From Curvivirga sp965219885 (GTDB lineage Bacteria; Pseudomonadota; Alphaproteobacteria; UBA8366; Aestuariispiraceae): DNA of 64,000 bases. Each line of letters begins with the position of its first letter. Positions within the stretch are counted from its first letter, which is position 1. This document shows, piece after piece, positions 9,404 to 18,140 of this stretch. The notes under the pieces were generated by a model, which saw nothing but the letters and a program-made list of their open reading frames with translations, was not told where the DNA came from and ran no database searches. Made by a program: the position numbers and the translations under genes. Location of the stretch: the NCBI RefSeq assembly GCF_965219885.1, contig NZ_CBDCOT010000009.1:806001-870000 (forward strand). The letters are read 5' to 3'.

Positions 9404-10125
9404 TAGCGACCAGCAGTTTTAAACAGGAATTTTGGCTTAGGTGGCGTTGCATCCGGCGGACGTAGATATAGGGGTGCGGGCGCAATTTCAAAAGCTGCCT
9501 TTCCCATAGAGTTGTATTTACTCATAGCAACCTGACCAAAGATACCAGCATCAGGTTGGCTATTCTTAGATCCCAGTTCAAATTCGAAATCCGCCACAAC
9601 TGATTCCCGCACTAATCTTTCGACACCATCACCACAAAGAAAAATCTGTTTTCCATTGGACAGAGTTTCAAACTTTTGTGCGATAGAAGATGCCAAAAGC
9701 GCCTCTGGCTCTCCCAAAGGCATTCCATTGCGATCAAAGAATTGGATATAGTAATCCATACGTTTGGTTTCGATAACCACAGCTACAAGAACCCCCTCAA
9801 AACTCGATAAGTCTTGCGCAGCAAGCAATGCTTCCATCGTTGTTACACCTACTAACGGTTTCTTGATCGCAAGAGCTAATCCACGCGCGGCTGATAGACA
9901 AATGCGAATACCAGTAAAAGCACCAGGCCCAACTGTGACGGCCAACACATCCAAATCGGAAAAATTCGTGCTAGATTGGGTCATCACCTTCGCCACAAAG
10001 GGCATTAGATTCTCTGATTGACCCCGTGGCATATCTTCAAACTTATGTGCTAAAATCTCATCATCCTGCCAAACAGCAGCGGAACATGAGGCACATGCAC
10101 TATCGAGAGCCAAGAGCAAAGTCAC
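9403..10125 (-). CDS. tsaB: tRNA t6A threonylcarbamoyladenosine protein TsaB
   Basis: Non-catalytic ASKHA-fold partner of TsaD in the complex that makes t6A37 in ANN-decoding tRNAs. The N-terminus LLALDSACASCSAAVW and the motif TVGPGAFTGIRICLSAARGLA (~66-86) are diagnostic. 240 residues is normal. The start is GTG at 10125 with AGGA upstream; no ATG fits better. TsaE, another member of the pathway, is encoded at 27837-28334. Followed directly by rimI. Confidence 0.93.
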   Translation of the reverse strand: MTLLLALDSACASCSAAVWQDDEILAHKFEDMPRGQSENLMPFVAKVMTQSSTNFSDLDVLAVTVGPGAFTGIRICLSAARGLALAIKKPLVGVTTMEALLAAQDLSSFEGVLVAVVIETKRMDYYIQFFDRNGMPLGEPEALLASSIAQKFETLSNGKQIFLCGDGVERLVRESVVADFEFELGSKNSQPDAGIFGQVAMSKYNSMGKAAFEIAPAPLYLRPPDATPPKPKFLFKTAGR

Positions 10126-10300
10126 AATGAATAATCCTGTCTATAAAGTCTAAAAATCGAACCCGTTAAGAATACGTATTTGCCCCAAGGATACAAGAGA
10201 GCCTATAATGGCTTGATTCTATAAGATTTTTTCTATTCACAATTCCTGAAAATTCAGGCAATATAGTTGCGTTGCAACATAAAACATTTTTGAGCCAACC

Positions 10301-11341
10301 ATGAAGTCTAAATTTTTCCTTCTTTGCACCTTTTTATTAGGTCTTTTTTCAACATCCTCTTTTGCCGCTGAATTCAATCATTCAGGGGTTGCGATCATGT
10401 ATCATCGATTTGGTGAGAATGATTACCCATCGACGAATATCCGTGTAGAGCAATTAAAAGAACATATACAGGAACTGACTTCCGGCAAATATAACGTAAT
10501 GCGCCTAGATGATATGATGGCAGCGTTACAAAAAGGTGAAAAGCTTCCTAATCGCAGTGTGGCTATCACAATTGATGATGCATTTGTTTCAGTCTTTAAT
10601 GTGGGCTGGCCTATGTTTAAAGAAGCAGGCTTACCAGTGACTTTATTCATGTCCGCTGGGCCTGTTGACCAAGGTCAGTTTGACTATATGACTTGGGATC
10701 AAATTCGCCAAATGGCGGCCGAAGGGGCAGATATTCAAGGACATAGCCTTAATCATTCCCATTTACCCCTTTTATCAACAAAGCAAGCTTTTGCAGAGAT
10801 CGAGGAAGATCATGCACGCATTGCTGAAGAATTGGGTAAAACGCCAACTCTATTTGCCTACCCTTACGGCGAAACCAGTAAAGAAATAATGAACTACGTT
10901 CAGGAACTTGGTTATAAAGCCGCTTTTGGACAACATTCAGGTGCAATGACACCGATGCATAACCAATTTTACCTACCACGTTTTCCTGTAAATGAACGTT
11001 ACGGTGAATTTGATCGATTTAAGATGTCCATCAATGCAGTAGGTTTGCCTGCTACAGATTATTTACCAATGGATCCATTGCTTTATGCAACTGGTCCAAA
11101 ATCAGAAAACAACCCGCCCCATATTGGATTTACGCTGCCTGCTGATCTAAAACGTGCAAATGAATTAGCTTGTTATCATTCTCAAGTTGGTAAGATTGAA
11201 GATATGCAGCGCATTGGCAGCCGCCGTATAGAATTACGCTTTGATGAGAAATTCCAAAAAGGCCGTACCCGCGTCAATTGTACATTACCTGCAGGTGACA
11301 ATCGTTGGTATTGGTATGGGATGCAATTCTTTACGAAATAA
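10301..11341 (+). CDS. Secreted polysaccharide deacetylase-family protein
   Basis: N-terminal signal peptide (about 22 residues, cleavage near SFAA-EF) followed by a NodB-homology carbohydrate-esterase-4 domain. Metal-site motifs are visible: ITIDDAF (catalytic and ligand Asp), GHSLNHSHLP (two metal His) and FAYPYGE. A C-terminal ~80-residue extension follows the domain. Substrate may be a peptidoglycan or exopolysaccharide amino sugar; the sequence does not decide. It faces a Bax-like glucosaminidase across a shared terminator; both act on the envelope and both interrupt the usual nfuA-tsaB neighbourhood. Confidence 0.85.
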   Translation: MKSKFFLLCTFLLGLFSTSSFAAEFNHSGVAIMYHRFGENDYPSTNIRVEQLKEHIQELTSGKYNVMRLDDMMAALQKGEKLPNRSVAITIDDAFVSVFNVGWPMFKEAGLPVTLFMSAGPVDQGQFDYMTWDQIRQMAAEGADIQGHSLNHSHLPLLSTKQAFAEIEEDHARIAEELGKTPTLFAYPYGETSKEIMNYVQELGYKAAFGQHSGAMTPMHNQFYLPRFPVNERYGEFDRFKMSINAVGLPATDYLPMDPLLYATGPKSENNPPHIGFTLPADLKRANELACYHSQVGKIEDMQRIGSRRIELRFDEKFQKGRTRVNCTLPAGDNRWYWYGMQFFTK

Positions 11342-11346
11342 AAATA

Positions 11347-11377
11347 AAGCCCATAAGAAATTTACTCTTATGGGCTT
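11347..11377. terminator. Two-way intrinsic terminator
   Basis: Perfect 11-bp stem AAGCCCATAAG / CTTATGGGCTT with a 9-nt loop, between the converging deacetylase and Bax-like genes. A short T-rich tract follows on the plus strand and TATTTT on the minus strand, so it can serve both genes. Confidence 0.85.
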
Positions 11378-11403
11378 CTTTATAGATCAAACCGCAAAAA
11401 AAC

Positions 11404-12402
11404 TTAATTCAAACTTGCCAGTTTTGTATCACCTAATTGTGCGCCATCAAAACGTGCCATCTGATTGCTATTAATGATATTTTGCAACAGATAAACATAT
11501 TCCATGCCTTTTTCAGAGTAACGCTGCAATCCCATAGTCAAATCCAGCCCGGTTGCATCAATACCTTGTTTACGTAAATCAGCGCGCAAATTACGTAATT
11601 CACGATAGGCGCGATTTGTATTCAGATTATGTACATAGGCCACAACAGAATCTAAAGGTGATTCAAAAGATTTGATTTTATGGGTTTTACCTTCTTCACG
11701 ACCATCTGGCACAATACCTTCATCGCCCCAAGTCCACTGACCAAATAAAGCATTACCTTGACGGGCAAAACGAGATGTACCCCAACCACTTTCAATCGCG
11801 GCTTGCGCCATCGCCAAAGAAACCGGCACCACATCAACGCGCTTAATCAATTCAGCCATATCAACTTCGTCTAGACGATAGCTTTTCGCGATATTTTCGA
11901 GCCAGTTCTGGTCAGCTTTCGCAATCACCTCACCTTTTGCCTGTTTATCTGCAATAGACAATAAACGTGCACGATCACGCTCAATACGTTCATTGGAAAG
12001 CAATACCAATGGCAACATCATTTTCATGAATAAGGCTTTACGGTCCTGCACCACTTGAATGCTATCCATATCATCTGGGACAGCATCCGGCCAAATACGC
12101 GGTACGGTGTAACCATTTGTTTCCAACTTATCGATACTATAGCCGATCTGTTGAAATTTTTTCTGTAATTTCTCAACCGTATGCGTCGCAAGTTTTTGTG
12201 GCTTTTGCGCCGCCTCTTTTACCTCAATTGTACTGGTCACAGCCGGTAAAGGAGCATCAGGTTGCAAGAGGCCAACAACGGCCAAGCCCACACCAAATCC
12301 AACAATCACTGTAAAAATCCAGGAACGCTTTACCGCTTGAAAAAGATCAGCTGGTGTTAACTCACCGGATTTTCGACCCGTCGTATTCAGGTTCATACTC
12401 AT
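11404..12402 (-). CDS. Bax-like glucosaminidase-domain membrane protein
   Basis: An N-terminal basic segment and one transmembrane helix (IVGFGVGLAVVGLL, ~residues 33-46) anchor a periplasmic domain. The C-terminal half is a glucosaminidase (GH73-like) domain with LAMAQAAIESGWGTSRFA and GNALFGQW, as in E. coli Bax and related N-acetylglucosaminidases; the Glu of AAIES is the likely catalytic acid. A peptidoglycan-cleaving role is inferred from family. A GTG at 12414 could add four residues; the ATG at 12402 is chosen. No clear ribosome-binding site is seen. Confidence 0.85.
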   Translation of the reverse strand: MSMNLNTTGRKSGELTPADLFQAVKRSWIFTVIVGFGVGLAVVGLLQPDAPLPAVTSTIEVKEAAQKPQKLATHTVEKLQKKFQQIGYSIDKLETNGYTVPRIWPDAVPDDMDSIQVVQDRKALFMKMMLPLVLLSNERIERDRARLLSIADKQAKGEVIAKADQNWLENIAKSYRLDEVDMAELIKRVDVVPVSLAMAQAAIESGWGTSRFARQGNALFGQWTWGDEGIVPDGREEGKTHKIKSFESPLDSVVAYVHNLNTNRAYRELRNLRADLRKQGIDATGLDLTMGLQRYSEKGMEYVYLLQNIINSNQMARFDGAQLGDTKLASLN

Positions 12403-12815
12403 GGTTCTATACACAAATTGCAGATGGGTTTCATGATATTAAAAGATGCAAACGCATCCTTTATAACTTCAATCCCACGGACATTATTTTGACTAAATAA
12501 TGCTCCCACCCGACTACTGTTTTACCTTTGAATTCCATCAAGAATATACCTTCCCTTGGATTTCAAAAACGACAGCATTTACAAAAGAAACAGACCCTCT
12601 CAAGGTCAATTTATTCAATATCTATGTATTATTAACAGATCATATACCACATAAAGTATATAGTTTCTACATCTAATCTGCTTATCTCTTCTCTTATATT
12701 AGCAATTTTAGCCATAAAAGATCATGCCGTCTACAGGACTCTTTGCCTAACAACAGGAATAAGAACCTATCAACTGACAGCATCAGGAATTTGATCAAAT
12801 TTTTGGAAAAAATGC
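12403..12815. other. Non-coding stretch between nfuA and the Bax-like gene
   Basis: About 410 bp of AT-rich sequence without a convincing reading frame. It should hold the promoter of the Bax-like gene and the end of the nfuA transcript. A perfect 14-bp palindrome AATTTGATCAAATT sits at 12788-12801, just beyond the nfuA stop, followed on the plus strand by TTTGG; it may be part of a weak terminator or a protein site. Nothing else stands out. Confidence 0.5.
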
Positions 12816-13391
12816 TTAACCGGCTGGTCGAACTTCAACCACTTCCGGAATATAATGGCGTAACATATTCTCAATACCCATTTTTAAGGTAGCGGTCGAA
12901 CTTGGACATCCGGCGCAAGCGCCACGCATGGACAAATAAACCACACCTTCTTCAAATCCATGAAAAACGATATCACCACCATCTTGGGCAACAGCTGGAC
13001 GGACGCGCGTATCCAATAACTCTTTGATTTGGGCGATAACTTGATCATTTTCACCATCACCCGCAGGGGTTTCTGCATGATCTGATTCTTCAACAACGGC
13101 TGAACCCGCCATAACAGGCTGTTCGGTTGTGAAATGTTCCATAATTACGCCCAAAATAGATGGCTTCATCACATACCATTCTTTTTCGTCTTCTTTTGTG
13201 ACTGTCACAAAATCATGTCCGAAAAAGACACCAACCACACCTTCAACACCAAAAAGGCGCTCCGCCAATGGAGATTTTTCAGTAGCTGCCTCCAAAGACG
13301 TAAAGTCCGCTGTGCCTTGTTCTAAAACCACGCGGCCCGGTATAAATTTCAACGTTGCAGGGTTGGGGGTTTGCTCTGTTTGAATGAACAT
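12816..13391 (-). CDS. nfuA: Nfu-type iron-sulfur cluster carrier
   Basis: 191 residues with an N-terminal Nfu_N domain (FIQTEQTPNPATLKFIPG at the start) and a C-terminal NifU-like domain holding the cluster-binding CAGC (Cys ~159 and ~162) within RGACAGCPSSTATLK. Such proteins carry [4Fe-4S] clusters to client enzymes; MiaB in this window is a known type of client. A variable acidic linker (~100-115) joins the domains. It precedes tsaB in the conserved gene order, although two cell-wall genes now lie between them. Confidence 0.93.
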   Translation of the reverse strand: MFIQTEQTPNPATLKFIPGRVVLEQGTADFTSLEAATEKSPLAERLFGVEGVVGVFFGHDFVTVTKEDEKEWYVMKPSILGVIMEHFTTEQPVMAGSAVVEESDHAETPAGDGENDQVIAQIKELLDTRVRPAVAQDGGDIVFHGFEEGVVYLSMRGACAGCPSSTATLKMGIENMLRHYIPEVVEVRPAG

Positions 13392-13580
13392 CGAGAAATT
13401 CCTTAAATTCCATCTTCTGTCGCCAATCCAATCATTTGGGAATAATTTCCCTTAGGGTTGGCAGACTATCATTTCGCTTGAGCAGTAAATAGGGCTTATG
13501 CGGTTCAATTTCAAGGAAAACCGCATTTTAACTTGTGATATATTGTCGTGAGCTTATGGAAACAATTGCGTCAAAATAAC

Positions 13581-14114
13581 CTAACTCACTGTCAACGCAT
13601 CGATTTCTTCATCCGATAAATTCCCCGGCACAATCGTAAATGGTGTACGCATCCTAGCGCGTCCTTTACCAGTTAGGTGATTAATCACATGGTCATTTGA
13701 CGCTTTCTCAGCGCTTGTTGCCAAAACAACAATCGAAATGGTTTCATCTTCTTCCAATAAATCAAACAGCTGATTAGCTCTATCCCCTTCGCGCATATAG
13801 ATAATCGGATAGCTACCGCATAAATCATTCACAGTTTCTGAAAGTTTTTGCAATAAAGCTTCCGCTTCTTCACGCGCTTCTTCTTTCATCAAGGCTTCCA
13901 CGCCTAACCAATGGTGGAATTCCGCATTATCCTGCACATGCAGTAAAGCAACCATACCACCTGTATGTTTGGCACGAAGACTGGCAAATCGAAGGGCTTT
14001 TGGCATTTCTGCACTATCATCCACAAGAACCAGGAAAACCCTAGGTCGGGCTTGAAATTCCTTTCTTGCATGGAAATCCCCTATGTCTACCGAGGCACCC
14101 GTCTCATCTGACAT
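13581..14114 (-). CDS. Universal stress protein (UspA family)
   Basis: Single Usp domain of 177 residues: VFLVLVDDSAEMPKALRFA opens the nucleotide-binding fold (~26-44), and the C-terminal MRTPFTIVPG ends it. The canonical ATP loop G-x2-G-x9-G is not clear, so nucleotide binding is uncertain. In related genomes a usp gene lies between trpS and nfuA, as here once the inserted genes are ignored. Its exact role is unknown. Confidence 0.82.
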   Translation of the reverse strand: MSDETGASVDIGDFHARKEFQARPRVFLVLVDDSAEMPKALRFASLRAKHTGGMVALLHVQDNAEFHHWLGVEALMKEEAREEAEALLQKLSETVNDLCGSYPIIYMREGDRANQLFDLLEEDETISIVVLATSAEKASNDHVINHLTGKGRARMRTPFTIVPGNLSDEEIDALTVS

Positions 14115-14222
14115 AACACTCTCCCTCAGGCTAAATATTTTATTTCAAAGCCTTTTATATTTTTTGCTACTTAGAAGTTTATCAGCAATTTTTTTCCGAT
14201 CAAAGAAAAAAGAACCAAGAAA

Positions 14223-15206
14223 CTATTTCAAAAGAACATTAGAAATTTCACGAAGTTGAGTTCTAGCACGAAGCAAATAGAAACCCTGCCCTGCCAAATG
14301 GCTAGGCATGATAAAACTATCCGGCGCTGCATTTGTCACCAGTAACGGGTCCATACTTGCTGCTTCTTGCAAGGATAAGAGCATCTGATCCCAGGCCTTG
14401 GTAAGTTTCCGCTCTTCAATCACATTCGCATAATCGGTTTTTAAACCCTTGAGAATGAAATAATAGGCATAAAGACGCCCTTTGGTGCGGTAAAACACAT
14501 CATCGGTATCAAAAGAAAAGGCCGATAAATCTTGAATAGTACTATCAATCACGGCAGATGCAGATCCTAAATCCGCCGTTATACGATCTATTGTCGCAAG
14601 CAGGTTATCCCCACGGCGTTCAAAAATCGCCTCGCCAGCGGCAAGACGTCGATTATAATTTTCAAACGATCTAACAGCTAACATATATTGTTGCGCAGAA
14701 GATCTTTGTGGCAACCAACTTTCTGAAATATCATAAACCCAGACATCAGGTTTATATTTAAACAAGCCCGCCGCTTTATCCAAATCCTCATCCACCTGTG
14801 ATGATCCACGTACACGGCCAATTTGATCCGACATTTCAATCGCGAAGCGACTAATAGCCGAAACCATACCTTTTTGGAAATTTGGCATATTATCTAAAGC
14901 TGCGCCGGGCATAAAAAATGGATCCATCGCTGTCCATCGATAATCTTCAATTTCACGACGCATCAAGCCTGCTGCATTTGCTACAGCTTCGGATTCTCCG
15001 GGATTGAGGATCGGTGTGTAACCTAGATTATCATCTACCTTATGCACGATCATCATGCCAATCGGATAATAAAGCCCGATCACCAGAACAATCCCGATAC
15101 CAATCGATTTAAGTAATTTCTTATCACCACTTAGTCGGTCACGAAGAGACGTGAGTGGTTGAAAATCAACCCACCAGTCTTTGATATTTTGCCAAATATT
15201 CATCAT
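14223..15206 (-). CDS. DUF2333-family membrane-anchored protein
   Basis: 327 residues with one N-terminal transmembrane helix (SIGIGIVLVIGLYYPIGMMI, ~35-54), the rest probably periplasmic and helical. The block WTAMDPFFMPGAALDNMPN (~93-111) and the closing LRARTQLREISNVLLK match DUF2333, a family of unknown function. A second Met at position 2 is an equally possible start. It follows the MFS gene on the same strand with 66 bp between. No function can be assigned from sequence. Confidence 0.8.
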   Translation of the reverse strand: MMNIWQNIKDWWVDFQPLTSLRDRLSGDKKLLKSIGIGIVLVIGLYYPIGMMIVHKVDDNLGYTPILNPGESEAVANAAGLMRREIEDYRWTAMDPFFMPGAALDNMPNFQKGMVSAISRFAIEMSDQIGRVRGSSQVDEDLDKAAGLFKYKPDVWVYDISESWLPQRSSAQQYMLAVRSFENYNRRLAAGEAIFERRGDNLLATIDRITADLGSASAVIDSTIQDLSAFSFDTDDVFYRTKGRLYAYYFILKGLKTDYANVIEERKLTKAWDQMLLSLQEAASMDPLLVTNAAPDSFIMPSHLAGQGFYLLRARTQLREISNVLLK

Positions 15207-15272
15207 ACATTAGGAAATAAGTAAGATCGCTTTATCTTTCAAGTCTCTAATGCATCGATATTGATGAAAGCA

Positions 15273-16589
15273 CTAAGAAGAAGATGTTTTCTGTTTCAAT
15301 TCTTCCGAACCTGCTGCTTTTTCATTTTGATGTTTCTTGCGCTTTTCCCGCATCACACTATCCAAAGCGGCGTTATACAATTGCTTACCGCCAAAGCTAG
15401 TGCCGGAAATTGGCATAAAGACCGATTTACGTTTGATATTATTTTCAGTTCTGACACGCACCAACATACGTAAAGCCGTGAAGCACGCTAATGTAACCGC
15501 AACAGTTGCCGTATAGTAGAATAAACCTATTGGTCCAAATAACCCCATAATCTGACCAGCAGCAATTGGACCAATTGAGGCGCCAATACCATAAGCAACC
15601 ATAACGCCAGCCGCCACCTGCACTCGCATATTTGAATCTGCCATATCATTAAGCTGGGCAGCTGATAAAGGATAAACTGTATAGGCAATTCCTCCATAAA
15701 CCGCTGCCATAGCAAAAAGCGCAATTCCGGCATTTTCAGCAAAACTGACCATGATGGTGGACATGCCAAAGGTGGCCGCTGCCACAACAATAATCACGGC
15801 ACGACGATCAAATCTATCCGACAAGCGCCCGACAGGATATTGCATTACCATCGCCCCTAATACGAAACAGGCCATCAAGGTGGAAATATCTGATAGCTCC
15901 AACCCCATTTCCTTACCAAAGACAGCCCCCATGCCATTCACAGCCGCATTCATTAATCCTGCTGTACAGACACCAATCAAGCCAAGGGGGGAAATCTTGA
16001 ACAGTTTTGGCATAGATAAACGGATCGCAGGCTGCGGTGGTGGCGCTTTTGATCTCGTTAACAGGATCGGTACAAGTGCCAGAGACAAAATGATGGAAGC
16101 AATAATAAATAATTCTGTATTTTTTGGATCATCCAGCAAAATCAGAAATTGTCCGATACCAAATCCCAAATAGTTGGTGATCATATACATAGCCATGATC
16201 TGTCCGCGGTTGGAATTTTCCGAATTCCCGTTTAACCAGCTTTCCACAATCATGGTCATACCGGACAGGCAGAAACCTGCCATCAAGCGCAAGATAAACC
16301 AGAAAACCGCATCAATCCATAATACGTGACTTAATACTGCCACCGACATAATAGACGCTAAAGCAGCAAAGGCGCGAATATGCCCAACGGCACTGATAAT
16401 CCTGATGGCGTAAACAGCCCCAATCAACATCCCAAGGAAACTGCCAGCCATGATAATACCAGTCGTTTCCGTACTGAACCCTTCCAGTCGGCTACGCAAA
16501 CCAAGCAATGTATTGAACATACCATTTGCGGTAATCAAAAGCCCAAAACTTAACAGAAGGGCAATAACGGGGCGGATGATAGACAACAT
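15273..16589 (-). CDS. MFS transporter (YcaD-like group)
   Basis: About 12 hydrophobic helices in 438 residues. Features of the major facilitator superfamily include the loop motif in GRLSDRFDRR between helices 8 and 9 and an N-terminal half with ESWLNGNSENSNRGQIMAMY typical of the YcaD/UMF-like group. Substrate unknown. A TTG at 16610 would add seven residues; I chose the ATG at 16589 because MLSIIRPVIALLL matches the usual family N-terminus. It points away from the AT-rich insert that begins ~140 bp upstream of its start. Confidence 0.85.
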   Translation of the reverse strand: MLSIIRPVIALLLSFGLLITANGMFNTLLGLRSRLEGFSTETTGIIMAGSFLGMLIGAVYAIRIISAVGHIRAFAALASIMSVAVLSHVLWIDAVFWFILRLMAGFCLSGMTMIVESWLNGNSENSNRGQIMAMYMITNYLGFGIGQFLILLDDPKNTELFIIASIILSLALVPILLTRSKAPPPQPAIRLSMPKLFKISPLGLIGVCTAGLMNAAVNGMGAVFGKEMGLELSDISTLMACFVLGAMVMQYPVGRLSDRFDRRAVIIVVAAATFGMSTIMVSFAENAGIALFAMAAVYGGIAYTVYPLSAAQLNDMADSNMRVQVAAGVMVAYGIGASIGPIAAGQIMGLFGPIGLFYYTATVAVTLACFTALRMLVRVRTENNIKRKSVFMPISGTSFGGKQLYNAALDSVMREKRKKHQNEKAAGSEELKQKTSSS

Positions 16590-16724
16590 CGCATCGAAAC
16601 TTTCAAGCAATTCAAATATCTAAGCCAGTTTCCGCTCATTTAAAAAAATAGGCAATGACTTAATTGAGGAATATTAGGCACAGCTATAAGTCTGAATCCT
16701 GAAACATCAGCTCACTATTAAATA

Positions 16725-16774
16725 GAACAAAAAGTAAATATATTGACAAAAATATATTTATTTACTATATGTTC
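16725..16774. promoter_or_regulatory. Imperfect palindrome over a promoter (possible operator)
   Basis: An interrupted palindrome centred at ~16749.5: GAACA (16725-16729) pairs with TGTTC (16770-16774), and AGTAAATA (16733-16740) with TATTTACT (16759-16766). It covers the -35 and touches the -10 of the promoter that would drive the 16807 gene. This is the layout of a repressor operator, but no regulator gene lies beside it. Confidence 0.4.
16743..16771 (+). promoter_or_regulatory. Sigma-70-type promoter for the 16807 gene
   Basis: A perfect -35 TTGACA (16743-16748), 17 bp, then TATATG (16766-16771) as a 4/6 -10. The start codon is ~36 bp downstream. Surrounding sequence is very AT-rich. Confidence 0.45.
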
Positions 16775-16806
16775 TCAATAAATCAACCCAAATGAAGGAA
16801 TATTAT

Positions 16807-17667
16807 ATGGTTTCAACCGATGTTGAAGCGCGTGAATTGGCGCGCTTAAAGAAACTAATGAAGAACCCGTCCTATTGGCGTGACCGTGACCCAGCTATCG
16901 TAAAGGCTGTTACCAAAGGGTTTGAAGACCTCTATGATTCCCCGAAACAGAGTGAATCAGAAGCCTCTAAACTTAAAGACTTACCTGAAGCCCGTCAGGG
17001 ACAAATGGCCAATATCTTGGGCCTAAATGGTTTAACGAATAAAAGAGATACATATATCGCGCATCTTACACCGGGCGAAATTGTTCTGCCTCTTTCCGCC
17101 CAAACAGAAGAGGTTATGGCTCTGATCTCGCAAACACTGGGCGAAGATCTCCCCATCTACACCGTCGGATCCGGCAAAGAACAAATCAACCCCGAAAGCG
17201 GCCTGCCAGCCTTCGCGGACTATAATAATTACATTCGTAATCGTGCTGAAAACTTATTCAATGAGTCTATCGATGATATAGAGAACGGCTTGGTGGACGC
17301 CCAAAAAGCACCTACACGTTGGCATTATGAAGATCGAGAAAAATTAAATCGCCCGTTACCTAACAGTCCAGCACAAGCAAAAACATGGGGATTTAAAAAA
17401 TACTCACAGGGTGAAAGTATTTATCACCAAGACAAGAAAGGAAAACCTGAAGATAAATACGGCCATCCTGACGGTCGGGAAGTGGTTTTTAACGGTGATA
17501 CAGGAAAAAAGATTACTGATCCTTCCATTAAGGGTACATATAATTATGTGTATTATCCGCCTTATACCGAAGATGTTGGTGCTGTAGAGAGGACAGCACG
17601 GTTTTTTGGGCATCTCGGCACCGATGTTATACCGTATGAGCTTTGGGGAACGCCTCGAAGGAAATAA
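16807..17667 (+). CDS. Phage-like/toxin-like cysteine-free protein, candidate effector
   Basis: 286 residues, no signal peptide, no membrane helix and no cysteine. The start is the ATG at 16807, with AAGGAA 6 nt upstream; the ATG at 16792 has none. Three regions: residues 1-40 (MKNPSYWRDRDPAIVKAVTKGF) recall an N-terminal motif of phage virion-associated proteins; ~70-130 (AHLTPGEIVLP, then INPESGLPAF) resembles a segment common in phage tail or DNA-ejection proteins; ~195-286 (HPDGREVVFNGDTG, TDP, GTYNYV, GHLGTDVIPYELWG) resembles, from memory, C-terminal domains of polymorphic toxins and type VI effectors. A small membrane-protein gene follows. The domain resemblances are recollection, so function is open. 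Confidence 0.6.
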   Translation: MVSTDVEARELARLKKLMKNPSYWRDRDPAIVKAVTKGFEDLYDSPKQSESEASKLKDLPEARQGQMANILGLNGLTNKRDTYIAHLTPGEIVLPLSAQTEEVMALISQTLGEDLPIYTVGSGKEQINPESGLPAFADYNNYIRNRAENLFNESIDDIENGLVDAQKAPTRWHYEDREKLNRPLPNSPAQAKTWGFKKYSQGESIYHQDKKGKPEDKYGHPDGREVVFNGDTGKKITDPSIKGTYNYVYYPPYTEDVGAVERTARFFGHLGTDVIPYELWGTPRRK

Positions 17668-17677
17668 AGAATAACGT

Positions 17678-17707
17678 ATCACTATGAGGTATTTACCTCA
17701 TAGTGAT
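17678..17707 (+). other. Strong RNA hairpin between the 16807 and 17731 genes
   Basis: Perfect 13-bp inverted repeat ATCACTATGAGGT / ACCTCATAGTGAT with a 4-nt loop, starting 11 bp after the stop of the 16807 gene. No T-run follows, so it is not a classical terminator. It could be an mRNA processing or stabilising element, or partly uncouple expression of the two genes. Confidence 0.65.
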
Positions 17708-17730
17708 GTACAAAATATGAAAGCGCTAAA

Positions 17731-18003
17731 ATGAAAAATAAAATTTTAATTTCTATTCATATCGCAAATATCTTATGCATTTTCCTATTTGCCTTTAATA
17801 AATTCTCAATTTTGAATCAATTTATGTTTGATAAAGATTTTTATGCAGATAGCTCTTTTGGGATTTTTATCGGAAGCCTTGTACTTTTTGGTTTATCTAT
17901 AACATTTTTTTGCCAAAAAAAATGGAAGCAGGGTCTGTATGTATTATTGTCGTTTTTTGTTTGGATACTGTTATCTGGAAACCTAATGGTTATTATCACG
18001 TAA
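17731..18003 (+). CDS. Small three-helix membrane protein, candidate immunity protein
   Basis: 90 residues, mostly hydrophobic, with three predicted membrane helices: ISIHIANILCIFLFAF (~4-20), FGIFIGSLVLFGLSITFF (~43-60) and GLYVLLSFFVWILLSGNLMVII (~68-89). No family is recognised. The ATG at 17731 lacks a strong ribosome-binding site. It lies 63 bp downstream of the toxin-like gene on the same strand, with a hairpin between. Many immunity proteins against membrane-acting toxins are small multi-helix proteins placed just so; that role is inference from context only. Confidence 0.55.
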   Translation: MKNKILISIHIANILCIFLFAFNKFSILNQFMFDKDFYADSSFGIFIGSLVLFGLSITFFCQKKWKQGLYVLLSFFVWILLSGNLMVIIT

Positions 18004-18080
18004 TCGTCTATTTGAATCAGGAATTCAGCGTATGAGAGACAATCGTTGCGCATCAGTCTAAACTTAATTTTCTATCCAAT

Positions 18081-18110
18081 AAAAAACCCTGCAGGTCTTC
18101 ACCAACAGGG
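18081..18110 (-). terminator. Intrinsic terminator of trpS
   Basis: On the minus strand a CCCTG/CAGGG stem (18087-18091 with 18106-18110) is followed by six T residues. It lies 31 bp beyond the trpS stop codon and opposite the end of the small membrane-protein gene. Confidence 0.65.
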
Positions 18111-18140
18111 CTTTTATTCGACGGATCAATAGGATTTCGT

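Noticed and set aside
12788..12801. Perfect palindrome AATTTGATCAAATT near the nfuA stop
   Set aside because: Too short and AT-rich to call an operator, and there is no partner copy nearby.
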